Shown: piece by piece, positions 44,645 through 57,539 of the stretch
Layout of the letters: each line of letters begins with the position of its first letter
Position numbering within the stretch: the first letter of the stretch is position 1
NCBI GenBank assembly: GCA_014338405.1
Contig: JTDE01002102.1
Location: 1 to 64,000 of the forward strand
Source: Paragonimus skrjabini miyazakii
Lineage: Eukaryota > Platyhelminthes > Trematoda > Plagiorchiida > Troglotrematidae
Reading direction: 5' to 3'
Length of the DNA stretch: 64,000 bases
Position numbers and translations under genes: made by a program
The notes under the pieces: model-generated
What the model was told of the DNA's origin: nothing
Databases searched by the model: none
What the model saw: the letters and a program-made list of their open reading frames with translations, nothing else

Positions 44645-46890
44645 GCGTTAGCACGCTCAGCTTACCCTAAGCCGATCCACTTGTGGTTTACCCGAATCGA
44701 TCCGTTGCTTATGCCGTTGTTGCATGAAATCTTACGTATTCAACGAGGCTGCTCTCTCTGTCCGATCTACAGCTTTTCCACGAAACGACAGATATACTCT
44801 GCATATTTAACTTCTGTTGAGTTACACTGTTGCCATATCTGTCATATTCTGGCGAAGGATGTTCGCGATTTGTCTTTTTTTGGCAGTCGTTGCTTGTTTG
44901 TTGTGGAATCATTATTTGAGTAACTGTGCTCTGAAGCGACAGCTTTAATGTTTCTATATCTAACGCGAATGTTCTCTATCGAGTTAGTTGACCTGGTCAC
45001 ATTCTCCATCTTTTTATCCACAGAACCTCATTTGTCAGAACCGGGGTTATTTTGAAAAGGCAGTACTTGACACCAATTCGTGAAATAACTGATATTAAGG
45101 TTTATCATTTTAGATTCTTTACCTCTTTCCTATTAGAGACCTACAGATCTGTAACATACTCAGTTAGTGATGTAACGCTAGGGAATAGGACCTCAAGCTA
45201 TCCCGACTGATTGTAAAAGACTCAGCAATGAGGCACGACAAGAATGTCTTGTATATTGTCAATAGGGCGTTATGTATGAAATCAACACAGAAGAAGCCTT
45301 CAGTAACTTGGCTTCGGCCTTGACCGACGACTGTGTTGATCACCCCATGACTAGTTCCAGGGTTGTTGTTCGGTTCATGCATACGTCCTGTCTGGTGCAC
45401 TTGTTTGATCTTTCGGTGAGCGCCGTGTTGTGTGTCACAACTGAGATCATTTTGTCTCGAGCCGTTCGTGACAGTTAGAGATACTATCATATGTGATTCA
45501 AATCGTCATCAGTGACGATCGCAAGGATGTTCCTCATTTCTAGAGTTGCTAATAGCTGTTATCCATCGGTTGTCTCCGTTCTCTACCGTTTGGTAGTACG
45601 CCCGTAATTTGCGATAATCTTGACAACTAATGACTGCTCCTCCAAAAAAGTTTGATCACGAAAAAAATCGAACAACTTTGCTTTGACTTTTGTCCGACTG
45701 TGCTTTAAAGCCGAACGTCACGTTTCACCATTTGGGCAGAGCAATCAATATTCTGCATGATAACTGTGATGTAATGGTCACCTAATTCGTATGTGTGTTT
45801 GTAGTCGTCCAATCCTTATGTATCGGAAATAGTGCCACTCCTGGTTGCTGCCAGCCAAGCCACTTTTTACACTGTTCATATGTGGCCACATAGACCTTTG
45901 TGTGCAACTATCGACAGTGGTGGGAGGCAACAACGACACTCAGAGCAAGTATGTCTACCGCGCTTTTGGGGAGTCATGTTAGTAATTTTATTCAAACATG
46001 ACCGCAAAGCGCGCGCATACATGGAGATAGATAGCTGCGTCTGTCCGACTGCATCCGATTGCACATGTGAACAACTGAATGGCGGATCACAACGCACTAC
46101 CTACTCACATGTACACTGCCTTAGGTTTGATCACATTGACAGACTTTTCTGGTCAACTCTCACCGAGGGACTGGCGAGATTACGAGAAAACGAAATTGAG
46201 GACAACGACATCCATTGTTGGCGGAGTAGGATTGTTCTCCAGTGAGCCTGCGTGAAGGTTAACAAAGAGGACATCCGAAATAAGCGCCAAACCATCAAGC
46301 TTCTTTTCACCAGCAGCTGTTAACTGACCGCGAGCATATGGGAACTAATTACGAAGTTGCGAGTGACTACGAACCTCTTGACTAACTCGTTGTCAAACGC
46401 GGTGATTTGGCCTTAGACGAAAATAGACATTGTCCGAATTGGGAAGTTAACATCGTTAGTGTGCGCGACTTATGGACCGGAAAATTCCATCGCATATTAT
46501 CAAGTGCGTATCACAGAACAGGAGATTAGGTCGGAAAACCGGGTTCAACTGTGAAACTGAACATACGAGAGAGACATACTGTTGTGCTATGCGCTAACCA
46601 TTCATTGTTATCGTTACCTTGATAGTGCTAAGTTAACAGAGGAGTCTCTCTATAAACAGGGGTGGACCTCAATGTCTCAAGGCAACTGCTTCAGCTTATC
46701 GCACCAATCGGGGCTTTTCAGTTGTGTACACAACAGTGAATGTCTGTATGGGATCCACTTGATAATGATTCTCCAGAAGATGACCGGCGATCGCCTGTGT
46801 GGTGGTTGCTGTGTGCACACATGAGTGTCGGCTTGTACTTGGACCACACACTTCTTTACCTATGTTGGGATATGTTCTGAAATGTGAACT
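44645..46890. other. Intron sequence without recognised features
   Basis: The ORF 45832-46245 (+) is open for 137 codons, but its frame has no compatible splice pair and no motif. Nothing else was recognised. Confidence 0.3.
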
Positions 46891-46899
46891 TTCAGCTAT

Positions 46900-47700
46900 C
46901 GTTCCGTCATACTGGTGAAGTCGACTTGGTAACTATGCGAAACTCGGTAAATACTATTAGATCTGGCAAACGAAGACAACTGAGGTTTCAGGGGTGAAAT
47001 TGAAGGATGCCTTATGGTGTAAGTTAATACGACATTCGTAGTACAACGACTTTCAGCCGGGTTGTAGAGACGTACTGTCATTTCCTTTGTACGGCGACTG
47101 TAAGATAGCCTTCAGTTTTGGCATCACCAACACTTTGCCAGGGGAACTTTTCTTTGGAAAACTTGAAGATCAGTGATTGTTGATACCTGTTTTCTGAGAA
47201 ATCCTACTTATCTGATTGCCATTCACTCTGGATTGTATTCTGCGTGCAAGTCTCTCTAGCTCTATTGGACAACGTTTTGTTAAGGCTTGTTTTATAATGA
47301 CTCGACACGAAGTTGTTGAAAGCAAGTATCGCTTATTCCAAGTGCGTTTGCAGCAAACTCATTATTGCATCGAACGGTCAATCACTCGAGTAATACGTGT
47401 GTCCAAGAACGGGATTGGGTAGTTACACTTATTTTCAAAACTACATGTAATGTTGGAGTGCATTGCGTTCAGTACTGTCAGGACGTCTTCGGTATGTTCC
47501 TCACTATCTCTCACGAGTATCACGTCATCCACGCATCGGAGAAATAAATATGTTTTACAGATTGTTTCTCGCGCTCATTTTTCTAGGTGAACCATAAGAA
47601 ATGTCAGAGCTATCGCTGAGCCGTATATAAGCGAAGGGAGGAGACACGTGTTAGAAATGGAATTAAAGTTCCGCTGGTTACTTTGCCTTCGTTTGTTCTT
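46900..47700 (-). mobile_element. PLE fragment (reverse transcriptase C-terminal half)
   Basis: The minus strand of 47640-47380 reads SLIYGSAIALTFLMVHLEK (the position of GSPLGP-xA-x-IFM), TYLFLRCVDDVILVRDSEEH (catalytic VDD) and NAMHSNITCSFENK, then PIPFLDTRITRVI (the family's FLD motif). 47300-47100 continues with IELERLARRIQSRVNGNQ. Frame breaks are present. It is distinct from the 31.9-34.0 kb unit. Confidence 0.62.
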
Positions 47701-47704
47701 ATCA

Positions 47705-49320
47705 AAACAGTTGTTAGGATAGGGAGAGACAATTATTCGTAGAATTCGGAAGCTCTTTCTGCTGAACTCACTTTCTTATAGAAGCTTAATTAATCGAAAT
47801 TTAGTTGGTATATAATTGACACTTCAACCGGAAAGACTATATTTGTGGCATCAGAACAAGACAGCGGTTCGATTGGTCATATCTGCCGACAGTTGCCACA
47901 TGTGTACTGAGTTACTTGATTCTACTTTTCTTTCTATCCAGTGAACCTATCACGAGTTTCATTTGATTAGGCTTTGCTCTTCCGAAGAACATAAACAATT
48001 ATCTTGTTCATAATTCGATCATGAGACTGGCGCCGGCAGCTAACCATTTATGTAAGAAGGTACATTATGTACGTACTCTCCAGTCTTTAGGCAAGTGGTG
48101 TCGGGTACCTGTAGGCCTCCGTCACTTGTCACATCTTACCTGTCTCGGAGCAAACACTTGGTGAAACTGTTCATCGCAGAGCTGACGGTCGTGAACTGGC
48201 TGCTGTGCTTGTTTGATTCTTCTCATCTTTTGGAACTAATTAGACTGCTGTCTGCCTTTGCTGGTTACTTGTCGCCTTTTCGAGTTGGGCTTGAAGTCTA
48301 TGTCCGGAAATATTATCTTTTTGTGCCGATTTTTGTTATATGTAAATGTACTCGCTAGCCACTTGTACACTAGCATTTTAATTGGGACGCGTAGTCTTTC
48401 AGTGTCGACGGATTTTTGCTGCACTCACTATGTACGTTTCAGTAGCAATTAATTAAGAAACTCGAATTGTGGGAGCGCAAATTCCGTTGAAGTGACGTTG
48501 CTGTATGTGTACGCCCAGACCAATACAGGTGACCGATTAGGGTTCTTGGAACTGAGGCTTTTGCTAAGCAGTCAAGTCCACACAGTTATAGCTGGCTGGA
48601 ATCGGAACATAACTTCCGTTCTTCTAAAATAAGGTACCATTTTTATTCCAATTCTCAACATGAATACGTTGGAGACTGTGATTTGCCAGATCTCCACCTG
48701 TCAGCTTACCTATCATGAATAACTCAGTGTTACTTTATCACTGCTCATTTTACGTCAGTAGGGCGTGAAAATGCACACCTCATCACATCGCGTCTTGGTT
48801 CATGTTATTTTTGCCCATCTGGCAAACGAGATGACTAGCATTTCGTGTACTCCATTCTATCACCAGCTTAAGCATCTTTCGGCTCTTTATGTGCATACAC
48901 TGCTGACCCGTACAGTTTGTCTGCTCTGGAACTGATGACAGTCCTCGTTTCGTGTGAATCCCAGTCGTTGACCATTACTATTGTTATTTCTGCCCGCATG
49001 TCCTATATATTCTAATGTTTTATGTTCATGACTGAAGACAGTCAACGAAATGTTAGTAACTCGCGAGGTCTTCTATCGTTGTTGAACTGGGACAAGGAAC
49101 TAGGTGTTTTGAGGAAGCATGTGATGCTAATGATACTGACGACTGCTGACGTTAAGTTTAAAGTTTGAATGTTCCCAGTATTGTCTGTTGGTGTCTGTGT
49201 TTGAACAGTTTGACAATATCCAGTACTTGGATAGTGAAGTGGATCCTTTGTCAGCGAATAACGGATTAGTATATAACCTGAAGTTTACTTCTGCAAATAT
49301 TTCCATATATACTTCGCCTT
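47705..49320. other. Intron sequence without recognised features
   Basis: Upstream flank of exon 49327-49880. No motif-bearing ORF or repeat was identified. Confidence 0.3.
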
Positions 49321-49326
49321 TTTTAG

Positions 49327-49880
49327 TCCAGTGACCACGGACACGCCAATCCTACGTTGTCAGTTGAAGGGACATGTAATACGGTAGCCCCACAACTCAC
49401 ACCGTTGCATGATCATCGTCACCGCAAAGTGAGTAGTTCCAGCAGTGGACGCGGACACAGTCCAACTCACACCTTGACTGCTCCGGGTGCCACTTCGGCA
49501 ACTTCCGTTCCTCAGAGTCTTTCTGAATCACCTCGTGATCCCGACCAACGGAGTTTAAATGAACATGTTTTGAACTGCACACTCAAATCCGATACTCCCT
49601 TGCGACCTCGGCGCAAACTAACGCATTCTCGTAGACGTCACATTGGCCGTCGAGGTGTGTCTCGTGGAACACACAGTTCTACAGCGACCGACAGCATCCT
49701 TGCGTGGACAGTGGATGAAAGCGGCTCGAATAAGAAGGAGGCAATCGCAGATTTGTCTTCCAGCTTATATTCGGGACTGGATAATTCAAGCGTCGCTCCT
49801 CCATGTCCGTCCGCATCCGTTCTAATGGCACGTACTGAAAGCTTTACCAAGGCGCTACAACAAAGACTGGATTATTTAAG
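49327..49880 (+). CDS. CEP95-like gene, large Ser/His/Arg-rich exon
   Basis: Acceptor acttcgccttttttag (ends 49326), donor gtgggt (49881), 554 bp, phase 0 in and phase 2 out. The alternative cag at 49331 would break the phase, so the ttttttag site is preferred. Product: SSDHGHANPTLSVEG, HDHRHRKVSSSSSGRGHSPT, LRPRRKLTHSRRRHIGRRGV, TDSILAWTVDESGSNKKEAI, SSLYSGLDNSS and ARTESFTKALQQRLDYLR. The basic patch (RRKLTHSRRRHIGRR) and the start of a helix at the end are the visible features. It stays open over 184 codons, unlike the flanking sequence. Confidence 0.72.
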
Positions 49881-49884
49881 GTGG

Positions 49885-52685
49885 GTTCTATTCATTTTTC
49901 GGAAATATGGTATGCTGTTTGAGCGCATTGAGTTCAAAGTACTTCCTCATGACCAGCGATGACTTGTATCTGCGCACCTCCTGGATGGTGACAGTTCGTG
50001 TTTGGCCGAAAGGTTGGGGTGCCTTGTGGATCGTATCACGCTTGTCGGTGTTGTTAATGGCCTCTACCTGCAGGTCCAGCCGAATCCTATATTTGGAACG
50101 GCGCAACATACGCATCTCGTTGAAGAGCAGAGTGTACAACTTGACTGTAAACGGTGCTGCTCTATGGCTGTGACCGTCGACCGCTACGCGTCGATGGCGT
50201 TTGTAGGCTATTTGGTCTTGACAAACATTGCCTGCAGAACGAGCAATGACATTTACTTGAGAAATGTTCTAGAGACAGATGGTTTCCATTGCGGCAGTTC
50301 AAATACGTCATATCCTTCGTGAGATTACCAAATCACACCGTTTTTCGCTCCCCCTAGCGTAGTCAGAGAAGGTAACACAGGAGACAGCCGATAACTTGAC
50401 ATATGGGATTATGGTGGATGGCATACAATGTGTTGTGCGTTGGTTGTTTCTCGCTGGGTTCCAAAAGATGCTGAATGTCAGTGATTAATTACCTCAAGAG
50501 ATATGGCTGGAAGTCATACTCAGTGACGAGAATGTTATGATTGCTGTCGTGATCGTTTTTAACGGTTGTTCAAACTTATTTCCAAAGAAAAAGATTTCAA
50601 AATCGCGTGTGGTGTAAAGCTAACCTAATTTTCTTTTTTACTATCTTTGTACCTCTTGCTCCGCATTTTATCTCTTATTTTGTCAGCTTTTTCTGTTCAT
50701 CGTGTGTTCGTTCGAAGGTGCTGAATTGACACTCAAATTTACTATCCATTCTCTGCACTAATACAGTGAGGGTTTAGATGCAGTTTTGGTCTAATCCTTG
50801 TTAGGAACTTATCCTCTTCGTGTGTGTGCGTATTTTCGTCGTTTATTTCCTGTCGCATTTAACCTACTTGATGCTTCCGAAATATGTATTATGAGTCATG
50901 TTTACATGTTCTGTGATGACGCATTAACCAAACTTACTCCACTTTGTAGGAAAACTTTCACCTATTTATTCTTAGTACTGTGCTTGCTTGCCCAATCAGC
51001 CCCAAATCTAACTCGATTTCTAACATTTCGGACGTAGATTTACTCTTTATTAGCTCATTTAAACAGAAAAGAAAACTTACTGCATAAGCTGTTAACAATT
51101 CATTTAACGTTCCCAAACTCCGGTGTTCGAATTGGCAACAGTGAAGAATTAGTATCTGTCTCGTCTTACAAAGTGACTTTTCTGCGTAAATAGAATGTTC
51201 GTTGTTAACCACTCCAACTGTTGGTCGCATGGGTGCCGGTTCGATCAACGGTTTTCTTAGCGACTTCGGTTTTCCAAGCAAAAACTATTTGCCAATATCC
51301 GATTCACTTGGCAGCAACCACCCGGTGATTTTCAAAATAATTTAAAAAAATGTCTTGTGGATGGAGTTGTGCGTTCTGTTTCCCTCTGCACACGAGGCAG
51401 TTGTTCCCAACTGATCGGTCGTCATGATATCCCCGATTAATGGCAATCTTGACATTGTGACTTGTGTTATCTTAATTAAAAAAACCTCACTGCTCACCAA
51501 TCAAATCTGGTTGTCCTCCGGTAACCAGTAGCTCCCATAGTGAAATTCCAGCCTTTGACGGTGTGAGTATCCACTGCCAAACAATGAAATGTCGATGATC
51601 TTGGATGGAGAAAAGGTAGGCTGTACTTCATAGACTTCTGCTGTCATCAGGCTTATGTCAGTTGGCATTGTCGCTGCTTTCCTGTGTAGGGTTGAAGTCT
51701 ATAAGCCCTAGGGGTACGTTAAGACATGTCCAAGGTATAATTACGGTCGGTTGAGTGCTTGGATGTGTTCCTGCATCCGTACGATGCGTTCCGACAATAA
51801 CATACCTTTAAAAAATCTGGGCCTGGGTCATAGTGCGTTTTTATCCACTTCCAAGTCTGAATAGTTATCACACAATGACCCAGTTTTCAGATAGGCTCGA
51901 CCGATACCGTCTTTTATACCACAACTGTTTGATTTATCAGCCAACCTACGCGTTTTTTCATGTTCTGAGTCCGGATTGTACCCAAAACGTTAACGATTGT
52001 CGAAGTAAATCGTTTTTGGTTCAGCGTGACCGCCATCGCTACGACCAAATAGGGGGAGTCAGGTGATAAGTTGTGTACTGAATAAGTTGCGAAGGCAACG
52101 ACTGCTGTCGCCACTATGAGTGTTCCCTTCATCTGTTCTGCTGATCATATCTTCGATTCATGTTATCCTCTGTAAAGTAGCCGAAACAGCATTTCCAAGA
52201 TTTCCTTTCCAGCCATCTTCTGCTGTTCACACTCGTTCATGGTCCAGAGATATGTACAAGAAAACAGGGATTATGTTCGAAATTGGACCTGCTGTGAAAT
52301 GATCTAGCTCTGTGTAATATGGGATACGCTTCCCCATGCATGAACCTCATAAAACAATTATACGGTCAACCTATCTTACGGTAATAAATCGCTTTGTATC
52401 GAGCTGATAGCAAACGTTCTTCGGATAATCGCTTTTCCTTTAAATTGATTATCATTCACCTTTGCTCGCAATCTTCGCATTCAGAGAGACTTTCCAGCCA
52501 ATCTGTTTCGAAAAGAAGCACTCGTCAGAGCTCGTCATTAGTCACATCCGACCAGTTATCAGTGAAATTATTTTTGATGTGAATATTCACAGCTGGCGTC
52601 TGTATATCGAGTTCGTCTCTTGGGATGGGGTCATTACGGTTTACACACTCGATGACTGAAAACTTAAGGTAAGATGACTGTCAGT
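49885..52685. other. Intron sequence without recognised features
   Basis: No exon with compatible phase and no recognisable mobile element were seen before the RTE tail at 52.7 kb. Confidence 0.3.
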
Positions 52686-52689
52686 CAGG

Positions 52690-53000
52690 CTCAAGGACGT
52701 AAATGTTGTCTGTTTGACCGGATTGTGCACTTAATGTCGCGGGAGAGTGAAAGTCGTGAGGGAGCTGTTTAGTGAATTATGCCTTACTTTCACTCAGCTC
52801 GATTGTTTATTTGCAACGCACAGACACCCTTGGTGATGAATACGTGAGTAGAGTCAGAGATTTTTAGTAGTGCGGTTCCCCTCCCTTCTCACTTTTTCTT
52901 CTTCCTGGCTAAGGTTCCTTTTTTATTCGTAGTTGTGTGACAGTTAAGTATCACATCGAACCATGGTTATATCGCGGTCTTTGATATTGATAAGGAGAAG
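52690..53000 (+). mobile_element. RTE-like 3' UTR remnant
   Basis: gtgaaagtcgtgagggagct gtttagtgaattatgcctta ctttcactcagctcgattg matches the 3' UTR of the 41-44 kb element (44135-44190). gtgacagttaagtatcac at 52935 matches its terminal hairpin region, here degenerate. Only non-coding sequence remains. Confidence 0.65.
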
Positions 53001-53004
53001 GAAG

Positions 53005-54340
53005 GAGGCTGATGAGAATGAAGATGATCGTGATTATGAGGATTGTGTCAGAAAGCTGTATATTGGAACATAACCACGATAAAATTGTACAACCACTATC
53101 GGTTGCTGTTATTCCTTCAGGTCGACTTATTGATCCGATTTCTTGTGCTCACACAGACATCATGTGCTTTCAAAACCGAGTGTATCATCATTTTGGAAAA
53201 GAGGAAAATTTTGATATTTTTTAACAGATACAGCCAAACGTGATCCAAGGGAACAGCTATGTCTTCGCGGTATACGGCGTACTAATTGAAACATTATACT
53301 GTTAAATGATGACAGGTTCTTCAAAATGTGAGTAAATGAAAGTCATCAGAATGCTGTACAACTTTTGCAGCGGAGTCAGCGTTTTAATTACTATCTAGTG
53401 TGAATTATTCATTTTCACCGAATGTTAAAAGTGTCCTTGGTACAACAACCAGCAAGGCACACTTCCTTCTCTTGTCGATCATGCCCTACATCATACACAT
53501 CCTTTCTATTAATATTTCATCATTGAAACAGACGGAATACGATTGATGAATCCGGGAAACATGAGTTTCAGGCCAGAATGAACGAGACTATCTAGGGCTG
53601 ATTCGACGAAATGATCATTTTTTTACATTTCAATCGTAGGGTTCTGTCTGGGCCTATTGTACACTTTTTGTTGAGATTGAGTTTGATTGGTTATCTCGTT
53701 TTAATAAGACTGCTTGCCACCCCGTTCACTTTACGGGCATGTGGTTTTTTGTACTTCGCAAGTTTTCTGGAGTCTTTTAGAGTATTCACTTATGTTTAGC
53801 TGTGTCTGTTGGAAGGCTAGAATCTTCTCTTTTTCAAATCAATCAGTTCACATTTTCTGAGCATATTACGACCAGTGTAGATACAAAATGAAGTTAATTT
53901 ATGCCTAGACCACTGACAAAGCGACCTGGCAGTTACAATGTCTATTAAGTAAGCGCTTGGCTTGTATATGTGTCGTTTTAATGTTGCGCCAGTCAACCAG
54001 TCTGAAGAAACTGGCAACATTATAACGACCCTATAGGTTTATCGCGTCTATTTTGTATACTTTTCTACATATTTCAGTTTTCATAGAGGCTAGTCAAACA
54101 AACTTCGGTTCAGCTTCTTAACAGCATCCGCCAGTTTTATATGGAGAATGGTTGTTATCGGCTCTGTATCGAGGAAGTTGTTGCCGAAAGATGAGTTGAT
54201 TGCGTAGTTCTGTTTTGAGGTGCGTAATTGTCAACTTTGAGTAGGAAACTCTTTGAATTTGTAACTGTTGCAAATTGTAAAAGTTTTCTGACACCTCATC
54301 TTTATAGGCGTTGTCGTTGATTTCAGCTTTATTTATGTAT
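53005..54340. other. Intron sequence without recognised features
   Basis: Upstream flank of exon 54346-54804. No motif or repeat partner was recognised. Confidence 0.3.
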
Positions 54341-54345
54341 TTCAG

Positions 54346-54804
54346 AACCATTTTCTGCCGTGCCCACGATGAGGCTGAGGCGGTCAATCGATTGGTCCAA
54401 GCATTAGGACTCCAAAACAATGACACTCTAAAACTGATGCACCGATGCCTGGAATGTCGCAAGTCAACGTCGGTCAATCCGACAGCTTATTCAAATAAGC
54501 TCGAACGTACTTTGGAGCGATTTNNNNNNNNNNNNNNNNNNNNNNNNNNNNNNNNNNNNNNNNNNNNNNNNNNNNNNNNNNNNNNNNNNNNNNNNNNNNN
54601 NNNNNNNNNNNNNNNNNNNNNNNCAGCTGTGCTTCCACTGACTGTTCATCAGCAGCCCACAAACGTCTTCCGACAATCAAGTAGCAAGCAGAGAGTGCGT
54701 GGTGGTGTTCCAGTAACGCGGACTACTCGTCGACCAGTACGGAAGCCTGAATCAGATTCTGTACACGATTCGGAATTCGAAGGATTGATGGAGCTGAAAC
54801 ACCG
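54346..54804 (+). CDS. CEP95-like gene, helical exon(s) containing an assembly gap
   Basis: Acceptor tttatgtatttcag (ends 54345). One base completes the split codon from 49880. Before the gap: TIFCRAHDEAEAVNRLVQAL, GLQNNDTLKLMHRCLECRKS and AYSNKLERTLERF, a helix-prone, amphipathic sequence. After the gap: FRQSSSKQRVRGGVPVTRTT, RRPVRKPESDSVHDSEFE and GLMELKHR, ending in phase 2 at a GTTGGT donor (54805). The 100-N gap (54524-54623) may hide sequence of any length, possibly an intron, so this may be two exons. The frame is open on both sides. Confidence 0.62.
54524..54623. other. Assembly gap (100 N) in exon
   Basis: Exactly 100 N, probably a placeholder. It interrupts coding sequence of the CEP95-like gene. 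Confidence 0.95.
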
Positions 54805-54829
54805 GTTGGTTATAAACTGTCGTTAATTT

Positions 54830-56795
54830 CCATCTGTCTTGCACACCTATAGGATGCAATGCATAGTACGTTCGATATATGTCAGCTTCGTTTACATCAC
54901 CCGTTTATTGTATTCATCATTTTAGTGATACGTAGTCACCACACGCACAGTTTTGAGACTGTAAACCTAGCCGCTCCCTTTTGATATGCAATTCTTGTTG
55001 ACGATACCGGTAGATAATTACAGCCCACACCGAATTGCTTCTTGCTTAGACGAGTAATACGGTGCTTCTTGTACAAAAAAACATACCAACAGGGCGTGTT
55101 CTCAGCAGCTATTATTCTCCGCAAGAGCAGCACCACATTCGTTACGCAGCAAGAGAATATCTTCCTACTAGACACATTTTTGCGTTTCTCTTGGGTGTTG
55201 TTTGTCGAGAGGATCACCGCATCTGGAGTGACAGATCAAGATTGTCACCTTTTGGGAGCAAATGTGTGATTTTCCAGGTTGTGGAACGTTTCAGTAAACT
55301 GATAGACGAAAGTTTATGACATGTCAAAACTTATTACGCAGGTACCTCATTTAATTTTTATCCGTGTATCTTATGGGACGGTTGTAAACGTACTTTCGAC
55401 TTTCATTTTCTAACGGAAGTCAATACTCGCTCTCACTATTTCATCATTGGGTCATTCTAATCTGCCATCTTAAGTTTAGCGTGTCACAGGTATATCATAG
55501 TTTCAGCCCAAGGTCACATGGTATTAGCCGTAGACCCCATCAACTCCACAGCCTGTAATGACATAGACATAGCATTGATCATTCTTTGCATAACGGATCG
55601 AGTGGGTGGTGTCTCGCATAATAGTCTTTTTCATGGCGCTGTTTTAAATTCAAAATGCAAACAGGGACGCTTAAACTTAATCACCTGATCCATCGTTACA
55701 TGGCTAGTTAAAACGAATACACCGAACTGAGGAGGGCATTTCAGACAGTAGTAGCCCTTTTTCGTAGACAAGAAAGTGTTGAATGTGGTCTTATCGTCAA
55801 CAAACCAACTGCTGTCGAAAACCTAAAGAAAGAGAATTTAATTGCAAGCCAGGCTGGTGATATTTTCACTGAATCCAATGCCAGAAACACTTAACACAAA
55901 ACCTTGGAAAAAGAAATAACAGACCATACATTAGGGAATAAATGAATGAAATTTACAAAATGAGAAATTGCTGAGCTCGATGCCGGTGCGCGTGAAGGTT
56001 TGGAATGTGATTATTTAGAAGAAAACTCAGTGCAACACGCCGAAAATCACAGTAGACAACACCGCTGCGTATCAGTTTGAACATCCGTTTGAGGAAAAAG
56101 TCAGGTCAAAAGGCTATACTAACTTCTATGTAGTTTCCAGTTATGCTCTTACTCTGATGGTGTATGCTTAAACAATAATCTTCATTTGGTGACATCCATG
56201 GAATTGTAGAGAATTCGTTACCCATGTACATGCATCTAAATCTCGACAATTCGCATGGTAAATTCTTCCGCCTTAGTAATTGTTATCTGAAACACTGTTG
56301 AGTTAGGTTTGTAAGTTCCTGAAATATGGTTTCGACAACCTGGGAACAGTTTCTTTATCTTGCAATGTCTTCGGTGCACGAACTCTGCAATCACTTAATC
56401 TACGAACCTAATTTCTATCAAGTCACTGTCATTGATGAACATGTAGTAACTCAGTAACAAACAAATTTCTTTTTTCACCCACTTTTCTCGTTGCATACAA
56501 CTCTACAATCTTAAATTTACCTCTATGCCTTGAATTGCACGAACGCTGTTATTCGGACAGTGTACTGTTGGTGTGTGTATTTATGTTGTATTAATAGTTT
56601 TGCTAACACATCTAACAAATTTTGTTTGGTTATAGATATCCTCCTGTTCATATTTTCAATTCTGTTTCGCCATCAGTCACGTTCATTACTAGTGTTCTCC
56701 TAAAAATGTATTCGAACCACGCGGATATTATCATCATAGACTGACATTCTTGTTCTGTTTCTTGTTTGTGCTTCTCATTCCATTGCGTTCTCCTC
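54830..56795. other. Last intron, no other feature recognised
   Basis: Intron between exons 54346-54804 and 56800-56908. Several ORFs are open but motif-free. Confidence 0.3.
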
Positions 56796-56799
56796 ACAG

Positions 56800-56908
56800 A
56801 CTTATGCTGGATGCCTTGAAAATGTATCGCTCAGAATTGAACACTCGGCAATTGTCTTCTAATTTACCATCTGAATTTCGCTGTCCCAGATGCCACTTTG
56901 TTGTGTAA
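56800..56908 (+). CDS. CEP95-like gene, terminal coding exon
   Basis: Acceptor gcgttctcctcacag (ends 56799). One base completes an Arg codon with the CG left at 54804, giving a continuous helix across the junction (MELKHR then LMLDALKMYRSELNTRQ). It ends SNLPSEFRCPRCHFVV and TAA at 56906-56908. The CPRCH motif at the very C-terminus could bind a metal, though only three ligand candidates are present. The continuity of the heptad-like pattern supports the splice. An AATAAA at 57650-57655 is the nearest polyadenylation-like word noticed, about 740 bp on. Confidence 0.65.
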
Positions 56909-57539
56909 TCAAAGCGCTTCCATCCCAACAACCTTGGATTGTTCAATGCATTTAAACTTTCTTTCGGATCTGTCTGCTTTTAAACCTTTTGATTTGAGCT
57001 TCCATTCGATCATCTTATCTGTTAAGCACTAAGTAATCGCGTTATTGATACCTTTCGTATCGTTTCGGATAAAGACATGTTTGTTAATTGTCTTCCATGT
57101 ACACGTGTCAAATGATACCGTGATGTTGATATAATTATCTTTTATCTCTACATTCTGGATACCAAACCTAAACACGGGAAATTCCTGAAAAACTCGTTAA
57201 ATTTGATAGGCTTTTGGAATTATTGGGTCCAACGTGTTTATGCGAACTGTAAATTTGTCCATCCCTTCGATCAATCCGTTTGCTGTTTATCTTTGAACAG
57301 AGAAATCAGAAACAGTTTTTTGTAAAATGTATCTCTACAGCAAATTTCACTGCATCTCATCAGGTGCATACTGCAGTTTGTGAGTTTCTATAGTTTCTAT
57401 AGACACTGTGTAGCCAAACAACAAAATCAACAATGACAAACACATCAATGCGCCTCAGTTACCAAGACAATTTAGTATTGATGAATTAGTCTCTCGGTAC
57501 ACTGGCTTCCATTTGTTAATTGCTACTGCCTTGGCGAGC

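Noticed and set aside
45832..46245. 137-codon plus-strand ORF with many Cys
   Set aside because: No motif and no compatible splice pair; probably a chance ORF in an intron.
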